From Spirochaeta sp. (GTDB lineage Bacteria; Spirochaetota; Spirochaetia; DSM-27196; Alkalispirochaetaceae), in assembly GCA_027859055.1 (NCBI GenBank), contig JAQIBO010000043.1, positions 1 through 6,373 of the forward strand: a DNA stretch of 6,373 nucleotides, written 5' to 3'. Positions within the stretch are counted from its first letter, which is position 1. Every line of letters begins with the position of its first letter. The translations under genes were made by a program, and so were the position numbers. The notes below the pieces were generated by a model. The model was not told the origin of the DNA. It saw only the letters and a list, made by a program, of their open reading frames with translations, and made no database searches. This document shows positions 1 to 6,254 of this stretch, piece after piece.

Positions 1-1209
1 ATGGCACCGCGACGGTGTCGCTGGCGGGGCTCCAGGCGCCGCTCAGCGTCGAGGTGTCGACTTCGCGTGAAAGGGTGTTTGCGTGCCGCCGCCGACGGGC
101 TTGCCGAGGATGGCCTGCGACACGTTGCGCCCGCTGGGGGCGTGGACAAGCGCGTAGCTGGTGGGGTGGCGCGGCTGGTCGTAGTACGGCTCCCGGGCAA
201 CGATCACCCACTCCCCGTTGTCACTGGTCTCAACGACAGTAAGGGCGTACTCCAGGGACCGGTAGGTCGGAAACGGTGCGGCGCCGCGGAAGGACGCGGT
301 CAGGGTGCGGTCGTCGGAGGCGACCGCAACTGCTGTGATCGCCCCGTAGTCGGGCCAGATTTCCGCGATGCACGTATCTTCCCACGTTGTCCCCGGATAA
401 ACATCGACAATTTCCACGCGGAGGATGTAGCGGAACCCGGCGGTCAGCCCGAGGTCCGGGGTCATCCCGTGTTCCCGGGCCAGCGGGAATTGCCACTCCG
501 TGACCTCCGTGGAGGTCTGGAACGCGGCCATCTCGCGGCGCAGGGCGGCGCGGTTAAAGGGAAGCGGTACGCGCTGGGCGGTGAGGGTGTCGGTAAGTTC
601 GATCGTGCGTTCCGGGGAGATCTCTCTGGCGTCTTAGGGGGTGGCGAACTCCGAGGAGAGGACGTCCACGTGGACCGCCGCGTAGATCTGCACCGCCAGC
701 TCTTTGACGCGGTAATTCATGGAAAAGAGGCGTTCGCTCTGTCCGTAACCGTTGTGAAACCCGAGGGCGGCGGGGATCTCCGGTGTTCCAAGGTAGTACG
801 CTTCACCGGGGGCGTTGGTGCCGGCGCGGCTCCCCGGGCCGGGTACGCCTTCCACCCAGGCGGTGGCAATATCCCCATCCAGCGCTTTTTCCGGCCCATA
901 CCGGGAGGGACGGAGCGCGGTGTCCGCTTCCAGAACGGAGGACGCGCCCCACGCCACCGGCGGGGAGCCCGCTTCTGCGAGGGTAAACCGTACCCATTCG
1001 TCACCGGGGCCGCGCTCCCCGGCGGAAACCGGCGCCGCACCGGGGAGGGCTTCCTGGGCGGTGACGCGTGCGGGTCCGGCGAGGGCGAGGGCAAGGGAGA
1101 GTGCCACAACGGCAGCGGTGGCAAACGCGTGACCGTTTCTGTGAACGCAACGGCTCTGTGTGTGCATACGGTCAGTATAAGACATCTCGGCGGCGTTATC
1201 ACGTCGCAA
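1..1209 (-). pseudogene. Broken gene for an exported NADase-type glycan-binding (discoidin-like) domain protein; 3' end beyond the window
   Basis: Seen: the frame opens at a TTG (1207-1209) preceded by GGAGG (1213-1217, only 3 bases away). An ATG at 1165-1167 is an alternative start. A signal peptide follows, with hydrophobic ATAAVVALSLALALAG and a likely SPase I site after VTA (residue 51). The discoidin-like part has the family hallmarks DGDIATAWVEG (111-121), HNGYGQSERLF (152-162) and, further on, YPGTTWEDTCIAEIW. An in-frame TAA at 634-636 (codon 192) splits the domain. The same frame continues with G/C-ending codons and sensible protein (ISPERTIELTDTL) to a TGA at 43-45. Near 82-94 the coding signal moves to another frame, which stays open to base 2 (SREVDTSTLSGAWSPASD). 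Family knowledge: the domain is named after glycan-binding modules of NADases and occurs in secreted spirochaetal proteins of unknown role. Inference: two lesions make this a decayed gene, unless they are sequence errors. It is the last cistron of the leftward operon. No specific function can be assigned. Confidence 0.75.
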
Positions 1210-1618
1210 GGACCTCCGCGCTGGCGACGAGGCGCACGCCCGTGTCGCGCCAGTTGTCGACGATCACGTCTCCGACGTGTACCGGCGCATCAACCTCGAT
1301 CTTCCGCGAGTCTTTGGCAAGCTCCAGAAGCATGCCCTTGGGCATCGGTTCGGGAGTCCAGACGGACACCAACGGACGCTCTCCGCCGCGGACACGGATA
1401 CTGGTGGGAAGTACCCGGCGCGGGTCGCGAATTTCCTGCTCCACATACTCCCGACCCAGCTTGCAGCGGTTGCCGTTGATCTCCATGATTTCGTCGTTGG
1501 CACCGAGAATCGTGCGGACCTCGCACCCCTGGGGGCAGCGCAGGCAGATATCGGTGCGGGTGCGGAAGTCGCCCTCTTTTGTTTCCATACTCCGGGTTCC
1601 GCCGGTTCTGTCATCCAT
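1199..1618 (-). CDS. DUF1667 family small iron-sulfur-type protein, partner of the FAD oxidoreductase
   Basis: A protein of 139 residues with the DUF1667 cysteine pattern: C25-x2-C28-x3-C32 in CLRCPQGC, and C52 in GNRCKLG. Other family-like stretches are YVEQEIRDPRRVLPTSIRVRGG and APVHVGDVIV near the C-terminus. The ATG at 1616-1618 was chosen because AAGGAG (1627-1632) lies 8 bases upstream; an in-frame GTG at 1625-1627 overlaps that site and is unlikely. Family knowledge: DUF1667 proteins are regularly encoded next to GlpA-like dehydrogenases and FAD/NAD oxidoreductases, and their four cysteines probably bind an iron-sulfur cluster or metal. Inference: it acts as a small electron-transfer or assembly subunit of the glycerol-3-phosphate oxidising module. 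The gene lies 18 bases after the oxidoreductase gene and overlaps the start of the next cistron by 11 bases. No signal peptide or membrane segment is seen, so it is cytoplasmic. The family call is strong, the function uncertain. Confidence 0.88.
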   Translation of the reverse strand: MDDRTGGTRSMETKEGDFRTRTDICLRCPQGCEVRTILGANDEIMEINGNRCKLGREYVEQEIRDPRRVLPTSIRVRGGERPLVSVWTPEPMPKGMLLELAKDSRKIEVDAPVHVGDVIVDNWRDTGVRLVASAEVLAT

Positions 1619-1636
1619 GTTGAGCACTCCTTCGCG

Positions 1637-2920
1637 TCATGAGATCCGCGCCACCAGTTCCGTGGCGTCGCTGTTGCGCAGCTTTTCGATGTCCCGCTCC
1701 TTGAGTTTGCGGATAATCATCTCCGCCGGACGCGCGTACTGCTCGCGGAAGCTCATCACCTCCGTTTCATCGGCGTCGAGTTCCACTTTCACCATCTGTT
1801 CCATCAGGGAACTGGGGCGCATCGTCAAAAAGACGTCCCGCTCACCGAGTTCGTCGGGATACAGGTACTGAGGAATGATATTTCCCACGTTTTCCCCGGC
1901 GGTGAGGTGAATAGCCCGTTTTCCGGCGTGCCCGGGGGCGGTGCCTTTGGCGTGCCGCGCTGCGCTGCGGCCGGCGACATCGCCCGCTTTGCTGACGTAG
2001 TCCACCAGGTCGTAAATGGCGGTGACGTTGCCCGCGGCGAAGATACCCGGCACGTTGGTTGCCATGTCGGAATCCACTAACGGGCCGTTGGTGCGCGTGT
2101 CCAGTTCCACCCCTGCCTTGCGGGACAGTTCGTTCTCCGGAATCAGCCCGACCGAGAGAACCAGCGTGTCACAGGCGATCTGCTCCTCCGTTCCCGGTTT
2201 CTGATTGAGATTTTCGTCGACCTGGATCGTCTCAATTCCCTCGACGCGTTTTTCCCCGTAGATCGTTTTCACGGTGGTGCTCAGATGGAGCGGTATGTCG
2301 TAATCCTGCAGGCACTGGACGTAGTTGCGGCGCAGGCCGGTGAGAAACGGCAGGAGCTCCATCACCCGCAGCACCTCGGCGCCTTCGATCGTGAGGCGTC
2401 GCGCCATGATCATGCCGATATCGCCGCTGCCGAGAATCACGATCCGGTTTCCCGGCATATATCCTTCGATGTTCACCAGGCGCTGTACCGTTCCGGCGGT
2501 GTAGATACCGGCCGCGCGGGTGCCGGGCAGACGAATCTGGGCGCGGGTGCGCTCGCGACACCCCATCGCAAGAACAACCGCCCGGGGACGGAGGTGGAGG
2601 TACCCGTCGGTACTGTTCATCGCGTACACGTCCAGCTCGGCGGTGAGATCCATCACCATCGTGTCCAGGAGCACGTCGATCGGCAGCTCTCGCAGTTCCT
2701 CTTCGTAGCGGTGTGAGTATTCCGGTCCCGGCAGATCGGTGCCGAAGTTGATCGCCCCGAATCCGTTGTGAATGCACTGGGGAAGAATGCCGCCGAGGGT
2801 ATCGTTGCGCTCGATCACCAGGACGCGGGCGCCGTTCTCCCGGTGCGCTTCTATCGCGGCGGACATCCCCGCCGGGCCGCCGCCGATGACGATAACGTCG
2901 TAGTCCGTGTTCACAACCAT
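1637..2920 (-). CDS. NAD(P)/FAD-dependent oxidoreductase of the GlpA/DUF1667 module
   Basis: A protein of 427 residues with a two-dinucleotide-fold flavoprotein layout. The N-terminal FAD motif is DVIVIGGGPAG (G13, G15, G18). GGILPQCIHNGFG (43-55) contains C49, in a motif I recall as typical of this subfamily. The second nucleotide-binding motif is VILGSGDIG (161-169), for NAD(P)H. A C-terminal FAD contact, PGIFAAGNV (291-299), is followed by about 130 residues. There is no CxxC redox disulfide, so it is not a thioredoxin reductase. The ATG at 2918-2920 overlaps the TGA of the upstream glpA-like gene by one base (TGATG) and has GAGGAA upstream. The longer open frame reaching back into that gene is only overlap. 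Family knowledge: such proteins are co-encoded with GlpA and DUF1667 and are often labelled simply FAD-dependent oxidoreductase. Inference: it passes electrons between the dehydrogenase and NAD(P). Direction and cofactor are not shown by the sequence. Confidence 0.9.
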   Translation of the reverse strand: MVVNTDYDVIVIGGGPAGMSAAIEAHRENGARVLVIERNDTLGGILPQCIHNGFGAINFGTDLPGPEYSHRYEEELRELPIDVLLDTMVMDLTAELDVYAMNSTDGYLHLRPRAVVLAMGCRERTRAQIRLPGTRAAGIYTAGTVQRLVNIEGYMPGNRIVILGSGDIGMIMARRLTIEGAEVLRVMELLPFLTGLRRNYVQCLQDYDIPLHLSTTVKTIYGEKRVEGIETIQVDENLNQKPGTEEQIACDTLVLSVGLIPENELSRKAGVELDTRTNGPLVDSDMATNVPGIFAAGNVTAIYDLVDYVSKAGDVAGRSAARHAKGTAPGHAGKRAIHLTAGENVGNIIPQYLYPDELGERDVFLTMRPSSLMEQMVKVELDADETEVMSFREQYARPAEMIIRKLKERDIEKLRNSDATELVARIS

Positions 2921-4395
2921 CAGATCACTTCCTCTTTCGTCTGTCGGTACAGGAACACCGAACCGGGTCCCTTTTTGGTGATCTCCGTCATCGAGACACC
3001 GAGTTCCCGGGCGAGGATTTCCATCGTCCGGGGGTAGTCGAAGCTGCCCTGGCAGCGTCCGGCGCCAAGCCATGTTCGGCGTTTAATCGCGTCGTAGGAG
3101 GTAGCGGGGATTGGCGAATGGATCGCCTGGACGATTTCGCCCTCGGTCACCTCCTCGCAGCGGCACACGATGCGGCCAAAGGCGGGGTTGCCGGCCACCA
3201 GATTGGCACGCTCCGGATGGCTCATATCGCGAAAGCGGGGAATCCGTTTACGGATCGGGTCCCAGTCCGGTTTTTCCTGGAGGGTGACGCCCGCCTCGCG
3301 GAGAAGCTCAACCGCGTATTCTGCGATCGCCGGGGCTGAGGCGTACCCGGGCGACTCTATTCCGGCAAGATTGATCAGTCCGTTCACTGTGGCGGAGCGT
3401 TCGACGAGAAAGTCCCGTCCGTGGCCGTCGGGGTGGTGGTTGCCGGTGGCACGAACGCCGGCAAAGGTGGCGATTACGTAGCGCGGAGAGGCGTCGGGAA
3501 CCAGTCTGGTTGCTCCGGCGACGATCTCGTTCAAGCCGTGTTGCGTTACCGCGTGGTCTTCTTTGTCGGATATGTAGTCCGAGTTGGGGCCGATCATCGT
3601 ATTGCCGTGGGTGGTGGTGGTGACAAGTATGCCCTTGCCCTTTTTGCCGGGCATCGGAAAGAGCACGGTGTTCACATGAAACGCGTTTTCGTCAAAGACA
3701 AAATATTCGCCCCGGCGGGCGGAAATCTCAAACTCCGGGTGATCTCCGGCAAGGTGCATGACCTCGTCGGCGTACACCCCGGCGGCGTTGATAAACCACG
3801 TGGCTTCCACCGTACCGGAGGTCGTCTCCAGCGCCCGGAGCGTGCCGTTCTCCACGATCGCGCCGCGCACTTCCGTGTTGAGCAGAAACTCAACGCCGTT
3901 ATGAGCGGCGTTTTCCGCCGCGCCGAGAACGCCCTGAAACGCGTCCACCACGCCGGCGGAGGGCGTGGAGAGGGCGCCGCTTACGTCAGGAGTCAGATGT
4001 GGTTCCCGTTCCAGCGTCTCCTCCCGGGAGAGGATTTCAAGCCCTTCAACGCCGTTTTCGCGTCCCTGTTCCATCAGCGCGGGAAGGCGGTCCTGTTCCT
4101 CGGCCCCCACCGCCACGACCAGGGCGCCGCTGTTTTCCAGGGGAATGTCCAGCTCCGGCGCGATCTGGTACCACAGCTTGTTTCCGCGCACGTTGAACCG
4201 CGCCTTGAGCGTTCCCGGCTCCGGATCGTGCCCGGAGTGGATAATTGCGCTGTTGGAGGTGCTTTGACCCATGCCGACGTCGGATTCGCGCTCGATGACG
4301 GCGACGGAGAGTTGGTATTTTGACAGTTCCCGTGCAACCATCACGCCGATAATGCCGGCGCCGACGATGGCCACATCGCAGGTACGTTTCTCCAC
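2920..4395 (-). CDS. glpA: GlpA-like FAD-dependent glycerol-3-phosphate dehydrogenase with C-terminal BFD-like domain
   Basis: A protein of 491 residues. It should oxidise sn-glycerol-3-phosphate to dihydroxyacetone phosphate with bound FAD. The FAD motif is DVAIVGAGIIG (7-17), ending its fold at VIERE (34-38). The DAO-type dehydrogenase body includes NSAIIHSGHDPEPGTLKARF and FAGVRATGNHHPDG, and runs to about residue 370. A BFD-like [2Fe-2S] domain follows, with C411-R-C413 and C448. The expected fourth cysteine (Cx4C) is Asp453. The start is a GTG at 4393-4395 with AAGGAG (4402-4407) 6 bases upstream; no nearby in-frame ATG fits. Absence of membrane segments suggests a soluble enzyme, unlike the GlpABC complex anchored by GlpC. 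It heads the leftward operon and is divergent from glpK, whose product is its likely substrate. Close relatives are sometimes named L-2-hydroxyglutarate oxidase or plain FAD oxidoreductase, but the glpK/dhaK context favours glycerol-3-phosphate. Confidence 0.9.
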   Translation of the reverse strand: MEKRTCDVAIVGAGIIGVMVARELSKYQLSVAVIERESDVGMGQSTSNSAIIHSGHDPEPGTLKARFNVRGNKLWYQIAPELDIPLENSGALVVAVGAEEQDRLPALMEQGRENGVEGLEILSREETLEREPHLTPDVSGALSTPSAGVVDAFQGVLGAAENAAHNGVEFLLNTEVRGAIVENGTLRALETTSGTVEATWFINAAGVYADEVMHLAGDHPEFEISARRGEYFVFDENAFHVNTVLFPMPGKKGKGILVTTTTHGNTMIGPNSDYISDKEDHAVTQHGLNEIVAGATRLVPDASPRYVIATFAGVRATGNHHPDGHGRDFLVERSATVNGLINLAGIESPGYASAPAIAEYAVELLREAGVTLQEKPDWDPIRKRIPRFRDMSHPERANLVAGNPAFGRIVCRCEEVTEGEIVQAIHSPIPATSYDAIKRRTWLGAGRCQGSFDYPRTMEILARELGVSMTEITKKGPGSVFLYRQTKEEVI

Positions 4396-4401
4396 GGTGT
4401 A

Positions 4402-4407
4402 CTCCTT
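4402..4407 (-). promoter_or_regulatory. Shine-Dalgarno site fixing the GTG start of the glpA-like gene
   Basis: On the minus strand AAGGAG stands 6 bases before GTG at 4395-4393, and the GTG is followed at once by the FAD-binding beta strand. The strong site supports the non-ATG start over any internal methionine. Confidence 0.8.
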
Positions 4408-4436
4408 GGGGATTTAGGGACGTTCTGTATATCCAC

Positions 4437-4465
4437 AGGGTAGTCCGAGCGTGAACGTTTGTCAA
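4437..4465 (-). promoter_or_regulatory. Sigma-70-type promoter of the leftward glpA operon
   Basis: Read on the minus strand, a perfect -35 hexamer TTGACA (4465-4460) is separated by 17 bases from TACCCT (4442-4437), which matches 3 of 6 positions of TATAAT. Transcription would begin near 4430, leaving a leader of about 35 bases that contains the ribosome binding site. A five-base dyad, TTTGT (4458-4462) with ACAAA (4476-4480), overlaps the -35 and could be half of an operator, but it is short and AT-rich. The weak -10 next to a perfect -35 would fit an activated or regulated promoter (inference). Confidence 0.55.
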
Positions 4466-4508
4466 TCTGGAAATAACAAAAGGTACATCTTGAGCGCGGA
4501 AGGCGCGC

Positions 4509-4536
4509 GGGGGGCGGGCGGTGCCGGGTGCTGGGG
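4509..4536 (+). other. Canonical G-quadruplex motif in the divergent regulatory region
   Basis: Four runs of at least three G lie on the plus strand: 4509-4514, 4516-4518, 4526-4528 and 4533-4536. The loops between them are 1, 7 and 4 bases, which meets the usual G3+N1-7 pattern. It sits between the two divergent promoters. In a GC-rich genome such a pattern can arise by chance, so a regulatory role is only a possibility. Confidence 0.5.
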
Positions 4537-4581
4537 CGCAGGCTGGTGAGCCGTGGCGCGATGCTGAGGTGCAGGCTGGTG
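4529..4581. repeat. 20-base direct repeat with a 33-base period upstream of glpK
   Basis: Positions 4529-4548 and 4562-4581 match at 18 of 20 bases and share the exact core GCAGGCTGGTG (4538-4548 and 4571-4581). The start-to-start distance of 33 bases is close to three helical turns, which would place both copies on the same face of the DNA. The sequence after each copy is unrelated, so this is not a simple duplication of the full 33-base unit. It lies 50-103 bases before the glpK start codon, a suitable place for a pair of activator or repressor sites. The regulator is unknown. Confidence 0.6.
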
Positions 4582-4610
4582 TTACAAAAAGTCATTGCAA
4601 AAATTACAAA
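4582..4610 (+). promoter_or_regulatory. Weak candidate promoter for glpK
   Basis: The region between the direct repeat and glpK is AT-rich, unlike its surroundings. TTACAA (4582-4587) and TACAAA (4605-4610) are 17 bases apart, matching the sigma-70 consensus at 3 and 4 of 6 positions. An alternative pair, TTGCAA (4595-4600) and CAAAAT (4618-4623), would start transcription almost at the start codon and is less likely. The first pair begins right after the second direct-repeat copy, as expected for an activator-dependent promoter. The call is positional and weak. Confidence 0.3.
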
Positions 4611-4631
4611 CGCAACACAAAATGGGAGCAT

Positions 4632-6131
4632 ATGGACAAGAAATACGTATTGGCCTTTGACGCCGGCACCACCAGCAACCGGGCGATCCTCTTCGATCAC
4701 GACGGACAGATCGTTTCCGTTGCACAGCAGGAGTTTCCCCAGATCTACCCCAAACCGGGCTGGGTGGAGCACGATCCGATGGATATCTGGTCAACCCAGA
4801 GCGGTGTCGCCCGGCAGGCGATTGAGAAGGCCGGGGCGGTTCCCGGTGAGGTTGCGGCGATCGGCATCACCAACCAGCGGGAGACGGTGATCATCTGGGA
4901 CAAGGAAACGGGCAAGCCGATCATGAACGGAATCTGCTGGCAGGACCGCCGCACCGCCGGAATCTGTGATGACATGAAAGAACGGGGCCTGAGTGAGTAC
5001 GTGAAACAGACAACGGGTCTGGTTATTGACGCATATTTTTCGGGAACCAAGATCAAATGGATGCTGGATAACGTCCCGGAGGCGCGAAAACGGGCTGAGG
5101 CGGGGGAGCTGCTCTTTGGTACGGTGGACACCTGGCTGATCTGGAAGTTGACCGGCGGCGCGGTCCACGTGACCGACTACTCCAACGCCGCCCGGACGCT
5201 CATTTACAACATCCGTTCCCTTGAATGGGACCAGAAAATGCTCGACGAACTCGATATTCCGCGACGGATGCTGCCCGAGGTGAAACAGTCCAGCGAGGTC
5301 TACGGGCATACCGACGCCGCTACCTTTGGTGGTGCCGAGATTCCCGTTGCCGCCGCGATCGGCGATCAGCAGGGAGCGCTTTTTGGCCAGGCGTGTTTCA
5401 AAAAGGGCATGGCCAAGAACACCTACGGCACCGGTTCGTTCGTTCTGATGAACACCGGGGAAGAGCCGGTCGTGTCCGAGACGGGCCTGCTTACCACGAT
5501 CGCCTGGGGCCTTGAGGGAAAAGTGGAATACGCCCTTGAGGGGGCGATCTTTGTGACCGGCGCGGCGGTGCAGTGGCTGCGCGACGAGCTGTGGGCGATT
5601 CACGATGCCGCGGACACCAACTACTTCGCCTCTAAGGTGCCCGACACCAACGGCGTGTACATGGTGCCCGCCTTTGTCGGGCTTGGTGCTCCCTACTGGG
5701 ACCAGTACGCCCGCGGCGCAATCGTCGGACTCACCCGCGGCGCCAACCGCGACCATATCGTCCGCGCCACCCTGGAGTCGATCGGGTACCAGACGCGGGA
5801 CGTCGTCGAGTGCATGGAAAAAGACTCAGGGATTGAGACGATGGAGCTGAAAGTGGACGGCGGCGCCTCCAACAACGATTTCCTGATGCAGTTTCAGGCC
5901 GATATCCTTGGCGTGCCCGTCCTGCGGCCACGGATCGTGGAAACCACCGCGCGGGGATCAGCGTTTCTTGCGGGCCTCGCGACGGGTTTCTGGAAATCCC
6001 AGTCCGAGCTGGAAAACGCGTTTGAACTGAACCGCCAGTTTGAGCCGACCTCAACGCAAGAACGGCGGGACGAGTTGTACCGGGGATGGCAGAAAGCGGT
6101 TGAAAAGGCGCGGGATTGGGAGGAGCACTGA
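4632..6131 (+). CDS. glpK: Glycerol kinase
   Basis: A complete 499-residue FGGY-family kinase (E. coli GlpK is about 502) that phosphorylates glycerol with ATP to sn-glycerol-3-phosphate in the cytoplasm. Seen in order: the phosphate-binding strand AFDAGTTSNRAILFD (8-22); glycerol contacts R83-E84 (NQRET) and Y135 (DAYFSGTK); catalytic D245 in GDQQGALFGQ; the nucleotide-binding GTGSFVLMNTG (266-276); and VDGGASNND near the C-terminus. The ATG at 4632 was chosen by homology to MDKKYVLAFDAG; GGGAG at 4624-4628 is close, with a 3-base gap. The longer frame from 4521 is intergenic. Regulation: where Firmicute enzymes have the PTS-phosphorylated histidine (YHFYG-type), this one has Thr231 (ATFGG). 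The glycine-rich FBP loop of the E. coli enzyme is also replaced by a short GGAEIP. Known allosteric controls therefore appear absent. No glpF transporter gene adjoins it here. Confidence 0.97.
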   Translation: MDKKYVLAFDAGTTSNRAILFDHDGQIVSVAQQEFPQIYPKPGWVEHDPMDIWSTQSGVARQAIEKAGAVPGEVAAIGITNQRETVIIWDKETGKPIMNGICWQDRRTAGICDDMKERGLSEYVKQTTGLVIDAYFSGTKIKWMLDNVPEARKRAEAGELLFGTVDTWLIWKLTGGAVHVTDYSNAARTLIYNIRSLEWDQKMLDELDIPRRMLPEVKQSSEVYGHTDAATFGGAEIPVAAAIGDQQGALFGQACFKKGMAKNTYGTGSFVLMNTGEEPVVSETGLLTTIAWGLEGKVEYALEGAIFVTGAAVQWLRDELWAIHDAADTNYFASKVPDTNGVYMVPAFVGLGAPYWDQYARGAIVGLTRGANRDHIVRATLESIGYQTRDVVECMEKDSGIETMELKVDGGASNNDFLMQFQADILGVPVLRPRIVETTARGSAFLAGLATGFWKSQSELENAFELNRQFEPTSTQERRDELYRGWQKAVEKARDWEEH

Positions 6132-6169
6132 GTGGCCCCCTTCCGCGGACCGCCTGAATCGTGATTTTA

Positions 6170-6183
6170 ACGCCTCTCGGCGT
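6170..6183 (+). terminator. Small hairpin after glpK, doubtful terminator
   Basis: ACGCC (6170-6174) pairs with GGCGT (6179-6183) around a TCTC loop, 39 bases after the glpK stop codon. The stem is only five pairs and no T-run follows; the TTTT lies before it. It could slow transcription or be chance, and read-through into dhaK is likely. Confidence 0.2.
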
Positions 6184-6204
6184 CACTGATTACCGGTGAA
6201 AACC

Positions 6205-6234
6205 TCGTCATAGATGGCGGTTATACGATACAAT
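6205..6234 (+). promoter_or_regulatory. Candidate dhaK promoter
   Basis: TCGTCA (6205-6210, 4 of 6 matches to TTGACA) is followed after 18 bases by TACAAT (6229-6234, 5 of 6 matches to TATAAT). Transcription would begin near 6241, just before the ribosome binding site GGAG (6243-6246). The 123-base gap after glpK leaves room for such an independent promoter, although co-transcription with glpK cannot be excluded. Confidence 0.4.
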
Positions 6235-6238
6235 AACC
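6219..6238. repeat. Inverted repeat GGTTAT-N8-ATAACC over the dhaK -10 region
   Basis: A perfect six-base inverted repeat (6219-6224 and 6233-6238) with an 8-base spacer covers the proposed -10 hexamer TACAAT. This size and place are typical of a repressor operator. The spacing is too wide and the following sequence not T-rich enough for a terminator. Which regulator would bind is not visible. Confidence 0.45.
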
Positions 6239-6254
6239 CCACGGAGAAATATCT

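Noticed and set aside
634..636. Programmed recoding (selenocysteine or readthrough) at the in-frame stop
   Set aside because: The codon is TAA, not TGA, and the following GAC is not a known leaky context. No cysteine-like position or clear hairpin was recognised. A nonsense mutation or sequence error is simpler.
1174..1179. TATACT on the minus strand as a -10 for the discoidin-like gene
   Set aside because: There is no -35 at a proper distance: TTGCGA is 24 bases away and GTGATA, at 17 bases, is a poor match. Transcripts would start almost at the alternative ATG.
1..1479. A 492-codon open frame on the plus strand from the left edge
   Set aside because: It is antisense to the discoidin-like gene and DUF1667, has arginine/glycine-rich composition with no recognisable motif, and is a high-GC shadow frame.
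1637..3073. Longer oxidoreductase reading frame starting at 3073
   Set aside because: The extra 51 residues lie inside the GlpA-like coding region and have no homology-like features. The ATG at 2918-2920 has a Shine-Dalgarno site and directly precedes the FAD motif.
3421..4323. A 300-codon plus-strand open frame
   Set aside because: It lies wholly antisense to the well-supported GlpA-like gene and shows no family features.
4541..4552. Short hairpin GGCT-GGTG-AGCC in the intergenic region
   Set aside because: Only four base pairs, expected by chance in GC-rich DNA, and part of the first direct-repeat copy.
4791..5756. A 321-codon minus-strand open frame
   Set aside because: It is antisense to glpK, whose catalytic motifs are all intact. 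The frame is a consequence of high GC.
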